Part shown: in pieces, positions 1-11,100 of the stretch
Layout of the letters: every line of letters starts with the position of its first letter
How positions within the stretch are numbered: the first letter of the stretch is position 1
Program-made: the position numbers and the translations under genes
The notes under the pieces: model-generated
What the model was told of the DNA's origin: nothing
What the model saw: the letters and a program-made list of their open reading frames with translations, nothing else
Databases searched by the model: none
Assembly: GCF_036785885.1 (NCBI RefSeq)
Contig: NC_092310.1
Coordinates: 4,526,001-4,590,000, forward strand
DNA length: 64,000 bases
Direction: 5' to 3'
DNA from: Coffea arabica
Lineage: Eukaryota > Streptophyta > Magnoliopsida > Gentianales > Rubiaceae

Positions 1-112
1 AATTTTTTTATATTCCTATCTATCTTTTTATCTTACATACATCACATCGCAAAAAGTGCTACCGTAATTATTCCAAATAATATTTCAAATAACATTCTAT
101 CCAAACAAACCC
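1..112. repeat. End of a MITE-like dispersed repeat
   Basis: AT-rich noncoding sequence of the style GTGCTACCGTAATTATTCC followed by CTATCCAAACAAACCC, which I recognise only as the look of a short plant terminal-inverted-repeat element. It stops where Helitron coding sequence begins at about 121. It may be an insertion that separates the Helitron from its missing 5' part, or simply the window edge inside a repeat. The other end is outside the window. Confidence 0.3.
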
Positions 113-120
113 ATTGTTAT

Positions 121-3100
121 TTGCTCCAAATGTGCGAAGGTACTAGATCAATGCTTTTACACACAGGCAAACTTCTTCAACAATTTGTAGTTGATATATA
201 TGTTAACATTGAAACCTATAGACTGGACTTTCATAGGATAAAGCAGGCTAATATTAGAATAGAAATGCTACAAAGTGTAATCGATCGTATATCTGGTGGT
301 AGTACAAAAGGAGGACAAGTTGGGCGTAAAATTTATCTTCCAACTTCTTTTATTGGTCGACCTAGGGATATGCAGCGCCGATATGTCGATGCAATGGCTT
401 TAGTGCAGAGGTATGGCAAACCAGATATTTTTCTTACCATGACTTGTAACACTACTTGACCAGAGATTCAACAAAACCTAAAATATGGAGAGGAAGCTCA
501 AGATAGACTTGATTTAGTGGCAAGAGTTTTTAGAGCCAAATTTCACATTTTTAAATCAGAGATTGTGAAGAAAATTTTTTCTTGGTGAAGTATCAACTCT
601 TGTTTATGTCATTGAATTTCAAAAGAGGGGTCTTCGTCATACACATATTTTGGTTATACTAAAGCCACAATTTAAGCCATTAAATGCTGAGTCCTATAAT
701 AGAATAGTTTCAACTGAAATTCCAGATCCACATACTCAGCGACATTTGTATAATCTTGCTATTAAACACATGATGCATGGCCCGTGTGGTAGATTAAATG
801 AAAGTAATATTTGCATGAGGAATGGCTTGTGTAAAAACCATTTTTCAAAAGATTTTAGCAAACATACTGTCAACACGAAAGATGGCTATCCTTGCTAAAG
901 AAGAAGGCTGAATGGAATTTCTGTGATGGTATGCAACCACTCTCTTGACAATTGATGGGTTGTTTCTTACAATCCATATCTTCTTCTATGAATTGACTAT
1001 CATTTAAATGTTGAAATTTGTTCCACGATTAAATTAGTTAAGTATTTGTACAAGTACATTGATAAGGGTTATGATCGTGTTAGCTTCCATGTAGTATTGG
1101 CCTATCGAGAGATAGTCTAGAAATTGTTAATGAGATAAGGGAATTTTAGTCTGGTCGATGGATTGCAGCAGTAGAGGCGTTTTGACGTATTTACAAATTT
1201 GCTTTGAATGAAATGACATCTTCTGTTTATACATTACAACTACATCTACTTGGATAGTAGATGATTTTTTTTTCATAAAAATACAGATTTGGCAGAACTA
1301 CTGGACCATGTCGATTTCTCCAAAACCATGTTAACAACCTTTTTTAAAATGAATAAGAGAAACAAAAAGGCCTAGCAGCTTAATTGTTTATATCGTGAAT
1401 AACCATAACATTTTGTATGGAAGGTTAAGAAGAAAAAGTGGACTTCTAGAAAGCAAAAAATGTTATTGGTCGACTAGTTACGGTTAGTCCAACTGAGGGA
1501 GAAAGGTATAATTTGAGATTATTGTTGTCTCATATTTGTGCACCAACGTCATTTGAGGATCTTTTAATTGTTATTGGAAAGCATTTACTATCATATAGGG
1601 AAGCTGCTTTCCACAGGAGACTTCTACAATCGGATACGTATTTAGAAGACACTCTTCAAGAGGCAGTGAGTTTCCAGATGCCATCTTCACTAAGAAGTTT
1701 TTTTTTAGTTTTGTTGGCATTCTGTTCTCCCAATAATGCAAAGGCTTTATGGGAAAAATTTGAAGATGAGCTTTCAAGTAATATTGTTAACCCTGAGAAT
1801 CTCATCGGCTATTCTTCCCACATGTAAGAATATCTGTTTTGTCAGATATCAATACATATTTAGAACAAATGGGTAGAAACATAAATGATTATCATTTAGT
1901 GCCTGATGATTTTTGCTTGAACAGTGATGAGCATGCTACAAAAGAGGTAGAGTGTGAAAAAATGCCCATTTTTCAGAAGAGGATTTACTTTTTTCTAGAA
2001 AATTGAATATAAGCTAGAAACATGCATATGACATCATTTTAGTTCAAGTATTTTCAAATGCTTCTAAGAGTTTCTTTGTTGATGGTCTAGGTGGAACTGG
2101 AAAAACTTTTCTTTATCGTTCTATCCTTGCAACACTTAGATCACAAGGTCATATTGCACTTGCTGTTGCATCGTCCAGTGTCGCTGCATCTATTCTTCAA
2201 ACAGTCCATTCTAGATTTAAGATTCCTCTTGATCTATCCAGCAATAAAACATGTCATGAGTTCAGTGGTTAGGTTTATTATGTTAGCAAAGTTAATCCTT
2301 TGGGGATAAAGCATCCATGGCTAAAAGAGAAACCATAGTGGCATTTGACATGTTACTTAGGGATATGATGGATTGTGATGAATCTTTTGGTGGAAAAGTG
2401 GTTGTGTTTAGACGTGATTTTCGTCAAACCCTTCTTGTGATACAGAGTGCTTCAAGAGTTCAGCAAGTTGAGTCTAGTTTTGTTAATTCTTCTTTGTGGA
2501 AACTCTATACAACGTCAGATTAACTGAAAATATGAGAGTAATTCAAGATCCTTATTTTTGTGAATTTCTTTTAAGAGTAGGTGAAGGACGTGAACCGGAG
2601 GATGAAGATGGAAAAATAACTCTTTCTCAAGAAATATCAATTCCCTTTGATAGCAGGGAATCTTCTCTTAATAAGTCGCTTATTTGTCTACATTATATAT
2701 TACCAAAACTATCAAAATATGTACATGTTTCACTACTTATACAATTTATCTTTATTAGGTTGATAGATTTTATTTTCCCAGACCTTCAGATGTATTTATT
2801 AGATCCATATCAGATGATCGACAAATGCATCATCACAGCAAAGAATACATCTGTCGATGACATTAATGAGATAATGATTCAACGGTTTCCTGGAGTAGTG
2901 CATGTTTATACTAGCACAGATAAAACTCTTAATGAATTTGATCAAGGTGATTATAAGACTTCTCAACTCATTGAACCCTAGAGGATTGCCTCCTCATGAG
3001 CTGGTATTAAAAGAAAACTGTCCTGTAATTCTCCTTAGAAACTTGAATCCCACCAAAGGCTTGTGCAATGGAATAAGACTTATAGTTAGAAAATTACATG

Positions 3101-3135
3101 GATATGCAATTTGTGCAGAAATTGCAGTAGGATAG
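121..3135 (+). pseudogene. Helitron Rep/PIF1-like helicase remnant
   Basis: Pieces in several frames match the Helitron RepHel protein in order. The Rep N-terminal region (HTGKLLQQFVVDIYVNIE) lies at 121-460. The HUH nickase motif reads RHTHILVIL, with the two histidines at 638-646, and is followed by the cysteine-rich MHGPCG...CMRNGLCKNHF stretch (770-850). A mid-region lies near 1500-1830. A PIF1-type helicase follows: Walker A GLGGTGKTF near 2083-2110, the LTENMR motif near 2521-2535, and the C-terminal GLPPHELVLK...VILLRNLNPTKGLCNG part (2983-3070). Known family function: nicking and unwinding for rolling-circle transposition. There are numerous stops and frameshifts and no continuous frame, so it is not functional. 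Confidence 0.8.
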
Positions 3136-3781
3136 CATCAAGAAAAGATAGTTTTGCTGCCTAAGATACCTCTCTAGACATTTGATAATTTTCTATCTGA
3201 ACAAGTATCAAGGTTTAGAGATTTTCTATCCTGGTTACATTATACCAGATCATGTTGTATCCATGGCACTTTGCATTTTCCATTTGATCACACATCTGGT
3301 TTATGCTGATTCTATTCCAACACAATACACTCCATTTGCTGTATCTATGTTCTTAACAGAACAAAAGTTCTGGTTAGAAAAATGCTTCCAAAGCACTGCA
3401 TATTTAATGTTTAGTAAGTTGCTGCTGTTATTTAGCGATTCAAGCTTTGATAATGGATGTTTAGCCATAAAAATGATATTAAGCAACTGGCTCCACTTAT
3501 CAAGATTTGATAATGAATGTACTTCGGCTACCTCCGTTTGATGTTCAGCTTTGATAATAGATGTTCCAACGGAATGTACTTATTAAGCTTTGATGTTTAG
3601 CAATAAAATTGATGCTAACTTTGGTTACTTCGATTACAAAAAAAGACATGGATGATATAACTTTTTAAGCCATCTTGAATTATCATTATATCCTATCTGG
3701 AACTGTTCCATTACACATTTAGCCCAAGTCTTGGCTATAATTTGCTTGCTATTTGGCTACTGAGGATATTGGCCTGAATAG

Positions 3782-5405
3782 TGATAGGGTGCGATTTTAT
3801 TATTTATTTTATTATTAATTTCTCCTATTACCTGACTCAATGTGGATTAATTGCTGGATTCTACTCACTTTTAGTACTTGGCATTTATTTCAGGGAGTAG
3901 AACGAAAATATAATAACAAGTGCTAATTTGGCATGAAAAGAGTCCAAATGATAGAGCTTGTCCTAGGGGTATTTTTGGAACAACAAAACGTGAGCCCTTG
4001 CTGGGCAAATTGGGCCGAAGTCTTCTTTTCGGCAGTGAGCCGCCGCACATCAAAAGGGAAGCAAGGGATAAAAACCAAAGAGATTGCAGAGGACAAGGGG
4101 GCTATCTTGCTTCCTTAGTTTTTCGTCTTTAGCTTAGCCTTACTTTTTCACTTTTTTCTTCTTCACTGGTGGTAGTTATTCTCCACGGATGTGAGGAGAA
4201 ACAATAGAGAGTAGCTTTGACTTTTCCTTTCGTCTTTTGTGGTTGCCACTACGCATGCCAGGAGCTTTTCACCAATTAGACGAATTGAGTTCTTCCTAGT
4301 TTTGAAGTACAATGGCCGCAGTTATTCCTTCCATTTTGCATGGATTTTGTTCATCAATTATGAACTAATTTCCTCACTCTAGTCAAGGGACAACGGATGC
4401 TTTGGGTCGCCTAAAATTGTGAGAACGATTTAATTTAATTTTTTCCTTTTATTCATTGGTATTCGCATATTCCTGGATTGCTATGCTTATGGTTATTTAA
4501 TTAATTGATTGTCTTGGATCCGGATAATTAATTGATTTGGTAACCTATTGTCAATTAGGGCATAAAATCCGTAATTGTTTAATTGTCCTGAAATAGTGAC
4601 AACTGGCACGATTAGATTCGTGTCAGGGGGATATGCGGGCTAATCTGAAATAACCCTGGTAGTGCGTTATTTGCTTAGAATATGGCTCCTCTAATACGTA
4701 AGACAATTGGGAAATTAAATCTTACGGGCGTATCTAGGATTATTTCCTAATTAGAGCAGTGATTAACGGGAGTACCTTAATCACCGACACAGTAAGGAGG
4801 GGTTGATTGACATCGCTAGTTTGGTAGTTATAACATATTTATTGATAAATAATTGGAATTGCCTTTGCTTCGATGATCAATTAGGTGAACCATTGCTGAA
4901 GTTATTTCTTGGCTAGATCGTTAATTAATATTATCTTGATTTTAGTGAATTGCCGTTTGATTTTTAGTTGCCCATGTTATTTTATTTTTAATTGTCTTCC
5001 TGTTTTAATTGTTTTGGATCTTTAATTATTGGCACGTTAAGTTTGGTGAATTGCCATTTAATTTCTAGTTAGTTAATTATTTTTATTTTCTTATTTGAAT
5101 TTCTTCGATTGTCATCGTTTCTACAAAACTTCCCCCTTTGTTACTTTGGATTTCTTAAGAGACAAATATACCCAGTCCCTGTGGATACGACCCTACTTGC
5201 CTTGTCTACAAATTCATAATTAATTGTGAAAAATAACCATATCATTCGGGTATATCGGATCAAGCAAACTCTTCGGGAATAGGGTGAATCAAGTAACCCA
5301 TTGCACACCTAGAGTTCTTGCTCCAGTACTTGGAATTGGGTTTTGGTCACTTTAACTGGCAATTAGGTTTCTTTTTATTATTGTACAGGCTTCGACACCC
5401 TGTCA
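3782..5405 (+). mobile_element. Solo LTR of an Athila-like Ty3 element
   Basis: It starts TGATAGGGTG and ends CACCCTGTCA, i.e. with near-inverted termini. It is flanked on both sides by the same 5 bp, AATAG (3777-3781 and 5406-5410), a perfect target-site duplication. Its length (1624 bp) equals that of the LTR at 58917-60540. The two share blocks such as GCAAACTCTTCGGGAA and AAGTAACCCATTGCACACCT near their 3' ends but are diverged elsewhere, so they look like sister subfamilies. No internal region remains, so this is a solo LTR left by LTR-LTR recombination. It lies inside the Helitron tail. Confidence 0.88.
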
Positions 5406-5857
5406 AATAGCATTTTGGGTGGTGCATTTTTTTTTAATCTAGTATGATGGTTGTAATCATAAGCATTTCAATGAACCATCAAGGCAGAAAAATTAGCTCT
5501 TCAAGCTTTACGGAGAATGTTTCTTTCTTGCTTTTCTGCCTTTGTTGCCTTCTGCTAATTATAATCATTGGCAAGATCAACTTGTGAGGTGCTCTTTCTT
5601 TCCTTGCTCTATATTATATCTACGTTGGCTTCATTTTTGCATCAGAAATAGTTTTGCGAAAACTGAAAGTTGGTGGTTGCCATTGACCAGAAGCTTGGTG
5701 AGAAACGGCGGCTAAGAAGTATCAACACAACTTTAGACTTGTAGAATACTTATACTAAAAAAATATACTTTTCTACATAAATTGTTATTTTTATTACTTC
5801 AAAATTAGGCAGGGTATTTTACATTTCCGTCACGCAAAGCGCGTTTATGCTTGCTAG

Positions 5858-7586
5858 TTCTGTAAAACATGCATATGTGGAGCTATTGAGGAGTAAAGCT
5901 TCTACTATTGCATCTATTGCTTTCTCTCTTTTTTTTTGGTTTATTTTGAAAAATCATTAATAATTTGAAAAGAAAAAAAATAAACTAATCTATGTTTGGC
6001 AAAGGAAGTAGAAACAAAAGAAGTTATGAGAAGCTCATTGTGATAATGGTGGTTCTGTAATTTATTTCGGATAATGATTTTTTTTGGTCGATAATTTCTG
6101 GGTTTTGAATGAGGCTTTTTTGGAAGGAATGGATACACAATATGTTTTCTATCATAAGAAGAAGAAAAGAAAAAAAAGAAAACACCTTCATGATTTATTG
6201 TGGATGGATGAAAATACCTTCTTGATTATTGTATATGAACCCCTTTCTTTTTGGACATGTCTAAACATAAAGAATAATTTAGAATAAGAATTTTCTAGAT
6301 AATAAATAATTCAGTTGCATTAAAAATATAAAATTTCTTTCTTATTTCCCTGGATGTAACGAGAAATGCAAAGAATGCTTTAGTGCGGTTTGTTTATGAT
6401 ATCATCTTATCAAGAAGTTTTTAGAAAACAAGTAATTTTATTTATGTTAAAACAAATAATCATCTTAAAGATATTTTTGGAAAAGAAGTATTCAATTAAC
6501 TATCATGCTTAGAGAATGATTTACCTATGTAGCAATATAAACATATTAGGCATCTGCTTCTTCCTTTTCACTAAGTCTGATAAAACTGAAGTCTGAAATT
6601 TGAAATCTGGAGTCTGAATATATTAAATTATTGAATTATTAAGTATTAAATTTAATACATTTGAGTGCATATTACATTCAGTGATAAGTGCATAATTTAT
6701 TACTTAATTTTGGGAGCAAGTTTTGCCTAGATAATTCAGTGCAATTTAATCAATTCAAATGTTCAATTTTTCGTTATCAAGCAATTTGAATATGTTAAGA
6801 TATGAATACATTAAAATAAAAGCCAAACTGGGTTATGAAACAGGGTCCAAATCTTTGTAATAGTTATAGAATGATTTATTCATATTAGTTTGAAATATCA
6901 AATCTATTTTCCCAAGCATGAAAGGATGCATAGTTTTTTTTTTTCTTTTTGGGTGAAAGGATATATAGTTCCAATATCCAATTAAAAACTAAATAGTAAA
7001 GGAAGTCCACAAGTAACATTCTCATATATTAAAAAATGAGCAAGTGCTAAAATAAATAATTAATCATAATCAATTACCAATACTAGTGGAGGAAACAAGT
7101 GACAACAAGAAAAGAGAAATTACAGATAAAAAGATAAGAAAACTTGAAGGAAAAAGTGGTGTTAGAGGAGTAAGAAATGTGAGGAGGATATTTTGAAAGA
7201 GTAGTGAAATTCTATGCAACTTCGACAGTCCAAACTACATAAGATACCTTGAAAATATAAAAGAAGGCAGTTATTTAGATTGTTCATCCCCTTTTATACC
7301 CTAAATCTTGCCTGTGGACTTACTTTTGCCTTTTAATTTATGACCATTATCTATCTGGTACAACTTTCAGTACAAAAGAGTTGTCCAAAATGCAATTTCA
7401 GACCACATTGTTACATTTTTATGGCATTAGGGATCTATTTTTCCACAACTGAGCGACTAAAAGAGGGGAAAAAAAAGTAATGGAATTTGAGGGCTCATTT
7501 GAGGATTTTTCGAGAGTGGTTGTTGCAGTGTTTAATTTGACAAATATATTTTACTTATATATTAGTTCGTCTAAAATTAACGAAAC
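5858..7586. other. Intergenic, AT-rich, no gene seen
   Basis: About 1.7 kb between the Helitron end and the tRNA pair. I see homopolymer runs and a purine-rich stretch (6157-6180) but no protein domain, RNA gene or clear transposon ends. Short open frames here have no recognisable motifs. Confidence 0.6.
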
Positions 7587-7659
7587 GGGGATGTAGCTCA
7601 GATGGTAGAGCGCTCGCTTAGCATGCGAGAGGTACGGGGATCGATACCCCGCATCTCCA
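7587..7659 (+). tRNA. tRNA-Ala-AGC: tRNA-Ala (AGC), copy 1
   Basis: A 73-nt cloverleaf can be drawn. Acceptor stem GGGGATG/CATCTCC with discriminator A; D arm GCTC...GAGC; anticodon stem CTCGC/GCGAG around loop TTAGCAT, so the anticodon is AGC (alanine); T arm CGGGG/CCCCG with loop ATCGATA. G3:U70, the identity pair for alanine tRNA, is present (third acceptor base G opposite T). No intron and no encoded CCA, as expected for a nuclear tRNA gene. A T-run that can end RNA polymerase III transcription lies at 7665-7668. Confidence 0.95.
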
Positions 7660-7791
7660 GTTTCTTTTAGCCTCTGCAGTCTGCACTTTTGGCCACGACC
7701 ATACAACAAAATCTTCGACTCAGAATTTTGCCCAAAGACCGACAGCCACCTGAATCTAGACATACTTACACCGCAATACGACAGAGCACAT

Positions 7792-7864
7792 GGGGATGTA
7801 GCTCAGATGGTAGAGCGCTCGCTTAGCATGCGAGAGGTACGGGGATCGATACCCCGCATCTCCA
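7792..7864 (+). tRNA. tRNA-Ala-AGC: tRNA-Ala (AGC), copy 2
   Basis: Identical to copy 1 across all 73 nt by eye, with the same AGC anticodon and acceptor stem. A TTTT polymerase III stop lies at 7871-7874. It sits 205 bp downstream of copy 1 in the second unit of a tandem duplication whose spacer has diverged while the tRNA has not. Confidence 0.95.
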
Positions 7865-8163
7865 GTTTCCTTTTGGCCTCTGCACTTTTGGCCACAACCA
7901 TACAACAAAATCTTCGACTCAGCATTTTGCCCAATGACCGACAGCCACGTCAATCCGGACACTCGCACACCGCAGTGCGACGAGGCACACTGCTCCAGAC
8001 TACAACTCAGCAGATAAGGCCCAACCCTCGTATTATTATTTTTTTCAAATATCTTTTTCTGGTCAAATTCTGAATGGAAAGATTCTTGCCTTGATCTGAA
8101 TCGAAGTTTTAGAAAGATCCCACGAGAGCATCAACAAGAGAAAGAGAGGAAAAGGAGAGAATT

Positions 8164-11100
8164 ATGGGGAAGACGGTGAGGAAACTGCAAGTGGTGTCAC
8201 CAGTGCCAGCAGATATTGATATAGCTAACTCTGTTGAACCTCTGCACATATCTGAGATTGCCAACGAACTCAATCTTAGTCCCCAGCATTATGATCCTTA
8301 TGGCAAATACAAGGCCAAGGTAATGACCGGTTACTGGATGTAAATGTGCTTTTTTCTTTGATTCGCGTTTGTCTTGCTTATGGACTTTTTCTTGATTGGT
8401 TCTTGGAACTTTAATGTGTTTTGTTTTCTGGGTTCTGCAGTAAAGGTAATCTAGGTGAGCATAACTTGTTAAAGTTTGTGCTTTTGTGTGTGTCCATGTA
8501 TTCATGTCCTTGTAATTCTTGCAGTTTAAACGTTCAGTTTTATGTGCCTTATCTAATATTACAAGTATTTATCTTTCTTGCACAAGGGGTGTTTTTTGTT
8601 GTTTTATTTTTCATGCTTGATTGGTTTTTGGTTTTTCGTACTTTAATCAGTTGTTGTCTCTAGGTTCTGAATTAAGAGTGATTTAGACTATCATATCATA
8701 ATCAAGGTAATGTATTTGTAAGTATACGTTTTATGTTCCTGTTAAAATCTTGCAAGTACTATATTTCCTGCAAAAAGATTGAGTTTCTTCGTTCATGGTT
8801 GATCACAAGGTGTCCTTCGATTGGTTGAATAATTCTTTGTGTTGCTTATGGTATAATTGAGGGCTGCGTGATGGTAGAAAATGTCATTGTAGGTTTTATT
8901 ATCAGTGCTTGATGAGTTACAAGGAAGTGAAGATGGTTACTATGTGGTTGTTGGAGGAATTACTCCAACTCCTCTTGGAGAAGGCAAATCCACCACTACT
9001 GTTGGCCTCTGCCAGGCATTGGGAGCATTTCTTGATAAAAAGGTAAAAATGAACTTTAATTGTCAAATTAGGTACTACATTTGATTTTGGCTGATGAATT
9101 GAGTCTCAAATAAGGAGGAACCTATATTTATCTATTGTGCTTGTATGTCTTTGGGCATCATTTTTCCATGGACACCCCATTGTTGTAACATGAATGAGTT
9201 TGGATAATATGGGCAAAACAGTATAGTGTGGAAAGTTTGCAATTATTTTATACCTCTGTATGTTTACTTTGTTGCATCTTATCTGGTGCTCTTAGGTTGT
9301 CACATGCCTTCGTCAACCATCTCAAGGGCCAACATTTGGAATTAAAGGTGGTGCTGCTGGTGGCGGCTACAGCCAAGTGATTCCCATGGATGAGTTCAAT
9401 CTTCACTTAACTGGGGACATCCATGCAATAACAGCTGCAAACAACCTTCTTGCTGCTGCAATTGATACAAGAATCTTTCATGAATCTACTCAAACCGATA
9501 AGGGTCTTTTCAACCGGTTATGTCCTCCTGACAAGGAAGGAAAGAGGAGCTTCAGTAACATTATGTTTAGGCGTTTGACGAAACTTGGTATTTCCAAGGC
9601 AAGACCAGAGGAACTTACTCCACAAGAGATTAAGAAATTTGCTAGGCTTGATTTTGATCCTAGTTCTATCACATGGAGAAGAGTAATGGATATTAATGAC
9701 CGTTTTTTAAGGAAGATAACTGTTGGTCAGGGCCCTGAAGAGAAAGGGATGGTGAGAGAAACTGGATTTGATATTTCAGTTGCTAGTGAAATAATGGCAG
9801 TCCTAGCTCTAACGACTTCATTAGCTGACATGAGAGAGAGGCTTGGGAAAATGGTTGTCGGAAATAGCAAGGCTGGTGATCCCATTACAGCTGATGATCT
9901 GGGTGTTGGGGGTGCTTTGACTGTGTTAATGAAAGATGCCATCAATCCTACACTAATGCAGACTCTTGAGGGCACCCCTGTCCTTGTTCATGCTGGCCCT
10001 TTTGCAAATATTGCTCATGGAAACTCGTCCATTGTTGCTGATAAGATTGCATTGAAGCTGGTGGGACGTGGAGGATTTGTAGTCACAGAAGCTGGTTTTG
10101 GGGCTGATATTGGAACTGAAAAGTTCATGAACATAAAATGTAGATACAGTGGATTAACACCTCAATGTGCTGTCATTGTGGCAACAATTAGGGCCCTCAA
10201 GATGCATGGTGGAGGGCCAGAAGTTGTAGCTGGGAAACCTCTTGATCATGCTTATCTGACAGAGAACGTGGCACTTGTTGAAGCTGGCTGTGTGAATCTT
10301 GCCAGGCATATTTCAAATACAAAGGCCTATGGTGTAAATGTTGTAGTTGCCGTGAACAAGTTCGCAACTGATTCTGAAGTTGAACTAAATGCTGTAAAGG
10401 CTGCAGCACTTTCAGCAGGGGCATTTGATGCTGTAATCTGTACTCATCATGCTCATGGTGGGAAAGGAGCGGTTAGTCAATTAACGTTATTTGTGACACG
10501 TGCATATTGTTTGTTTATGCTGTCATCTGCTTCATTCAGTAAATTTTCTGATGGGGGAAAATACCAAGAGCTAACAGTCTAATCCTCGCAAATACCCTTT
10601 TAAGATAGAGGAGAAATTAAAACAAAACCAGAAGACAGTAAACTTCATAAAATTCATAACTGAACTTCACCTACGAACTGTTGAATTCTAATTAATGCTT
10701 GTAGAATCCCTAGTAAATTTTGATCACAAACAGTTCACTGATTGTTCCAGAGATTTACCTTGTTATCAGTCACTTTTCTATCTCAGTATGCTTCTATTAT
10801 TTACTTTTTCTTACCCACGTTGACATGACACGTATATTTCGCTATTAATTTGGTAACTTTACTGTTCAACACCGAGGGACCTGAAATTTGATGAGTGATT
10901 GTTTCTTCACCTTATCTCTTTCTAAGCTACCTTCTGTTATGTCTGGACACTTGTATATTGCAAGATATGAAGTAAGGAGGTAGTCTTATCGGGCAATATT
11001 TCTTTGTGTATAAATGCTGATGGTTCTCAATCGATATTCCCTTTTTTTTTTGTATTGTTTTGCAGGAACTGCCTGTAAGATTGTGTATACACATGGGTTC

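Larger units (their letters stand above)
113..5857 (+). mobile_element. Helitron (rolling-circle transposon), decayed, with 3' terminus; 5' end missing
   Basis: The block holds Rep/helicase coding remnants (121-3135), a noncoding tail, and a Helitron-like 3' end. At 5831-5857 a short GC hairpin (CACGC-AAA-GCGCG, one mismatch) is followed 10 bases later by a terminal CTAG, then T, matching the family's hairpin plus CTRR end and insertion before a T. The first codons seen already lie inside the Rep N-terminal region, so the 5' end is missing or outside the window. A 1624-bp solo LTR (3782-5405) sits in the tail. The Helitron is therefore older than that LTR, and without it the visible element is about 4.1 kb. 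Many frame breaks make it non-autonomous. Confidence 0.8.
7587..7995 (+). repeat. Tandem duplication of tRNA-Ala plus 3' flank (~205-bp unit)
   Basis: Unit 1 is 7587-7791 and unit 2 about 7792-7995. After each tRNA the same spacer follows (…TTTTGGCCACNACCATACAACA, CTTCGACTCAG, GACCGACAGCCAC, CACCGCANTNCGAC). The spacers differ by many substitutions and a small indel (an extra GCAGTCT in unit 1). Gene identity against spacer divergence indicates selection on both tRNAs or gene conversion. Confidence 0.88.

Noticed and set aside
9490-10424. Minus-strand open frames opposite THFS exon 3
   Set aside because: Antisense shadows of a strongly coding exon.
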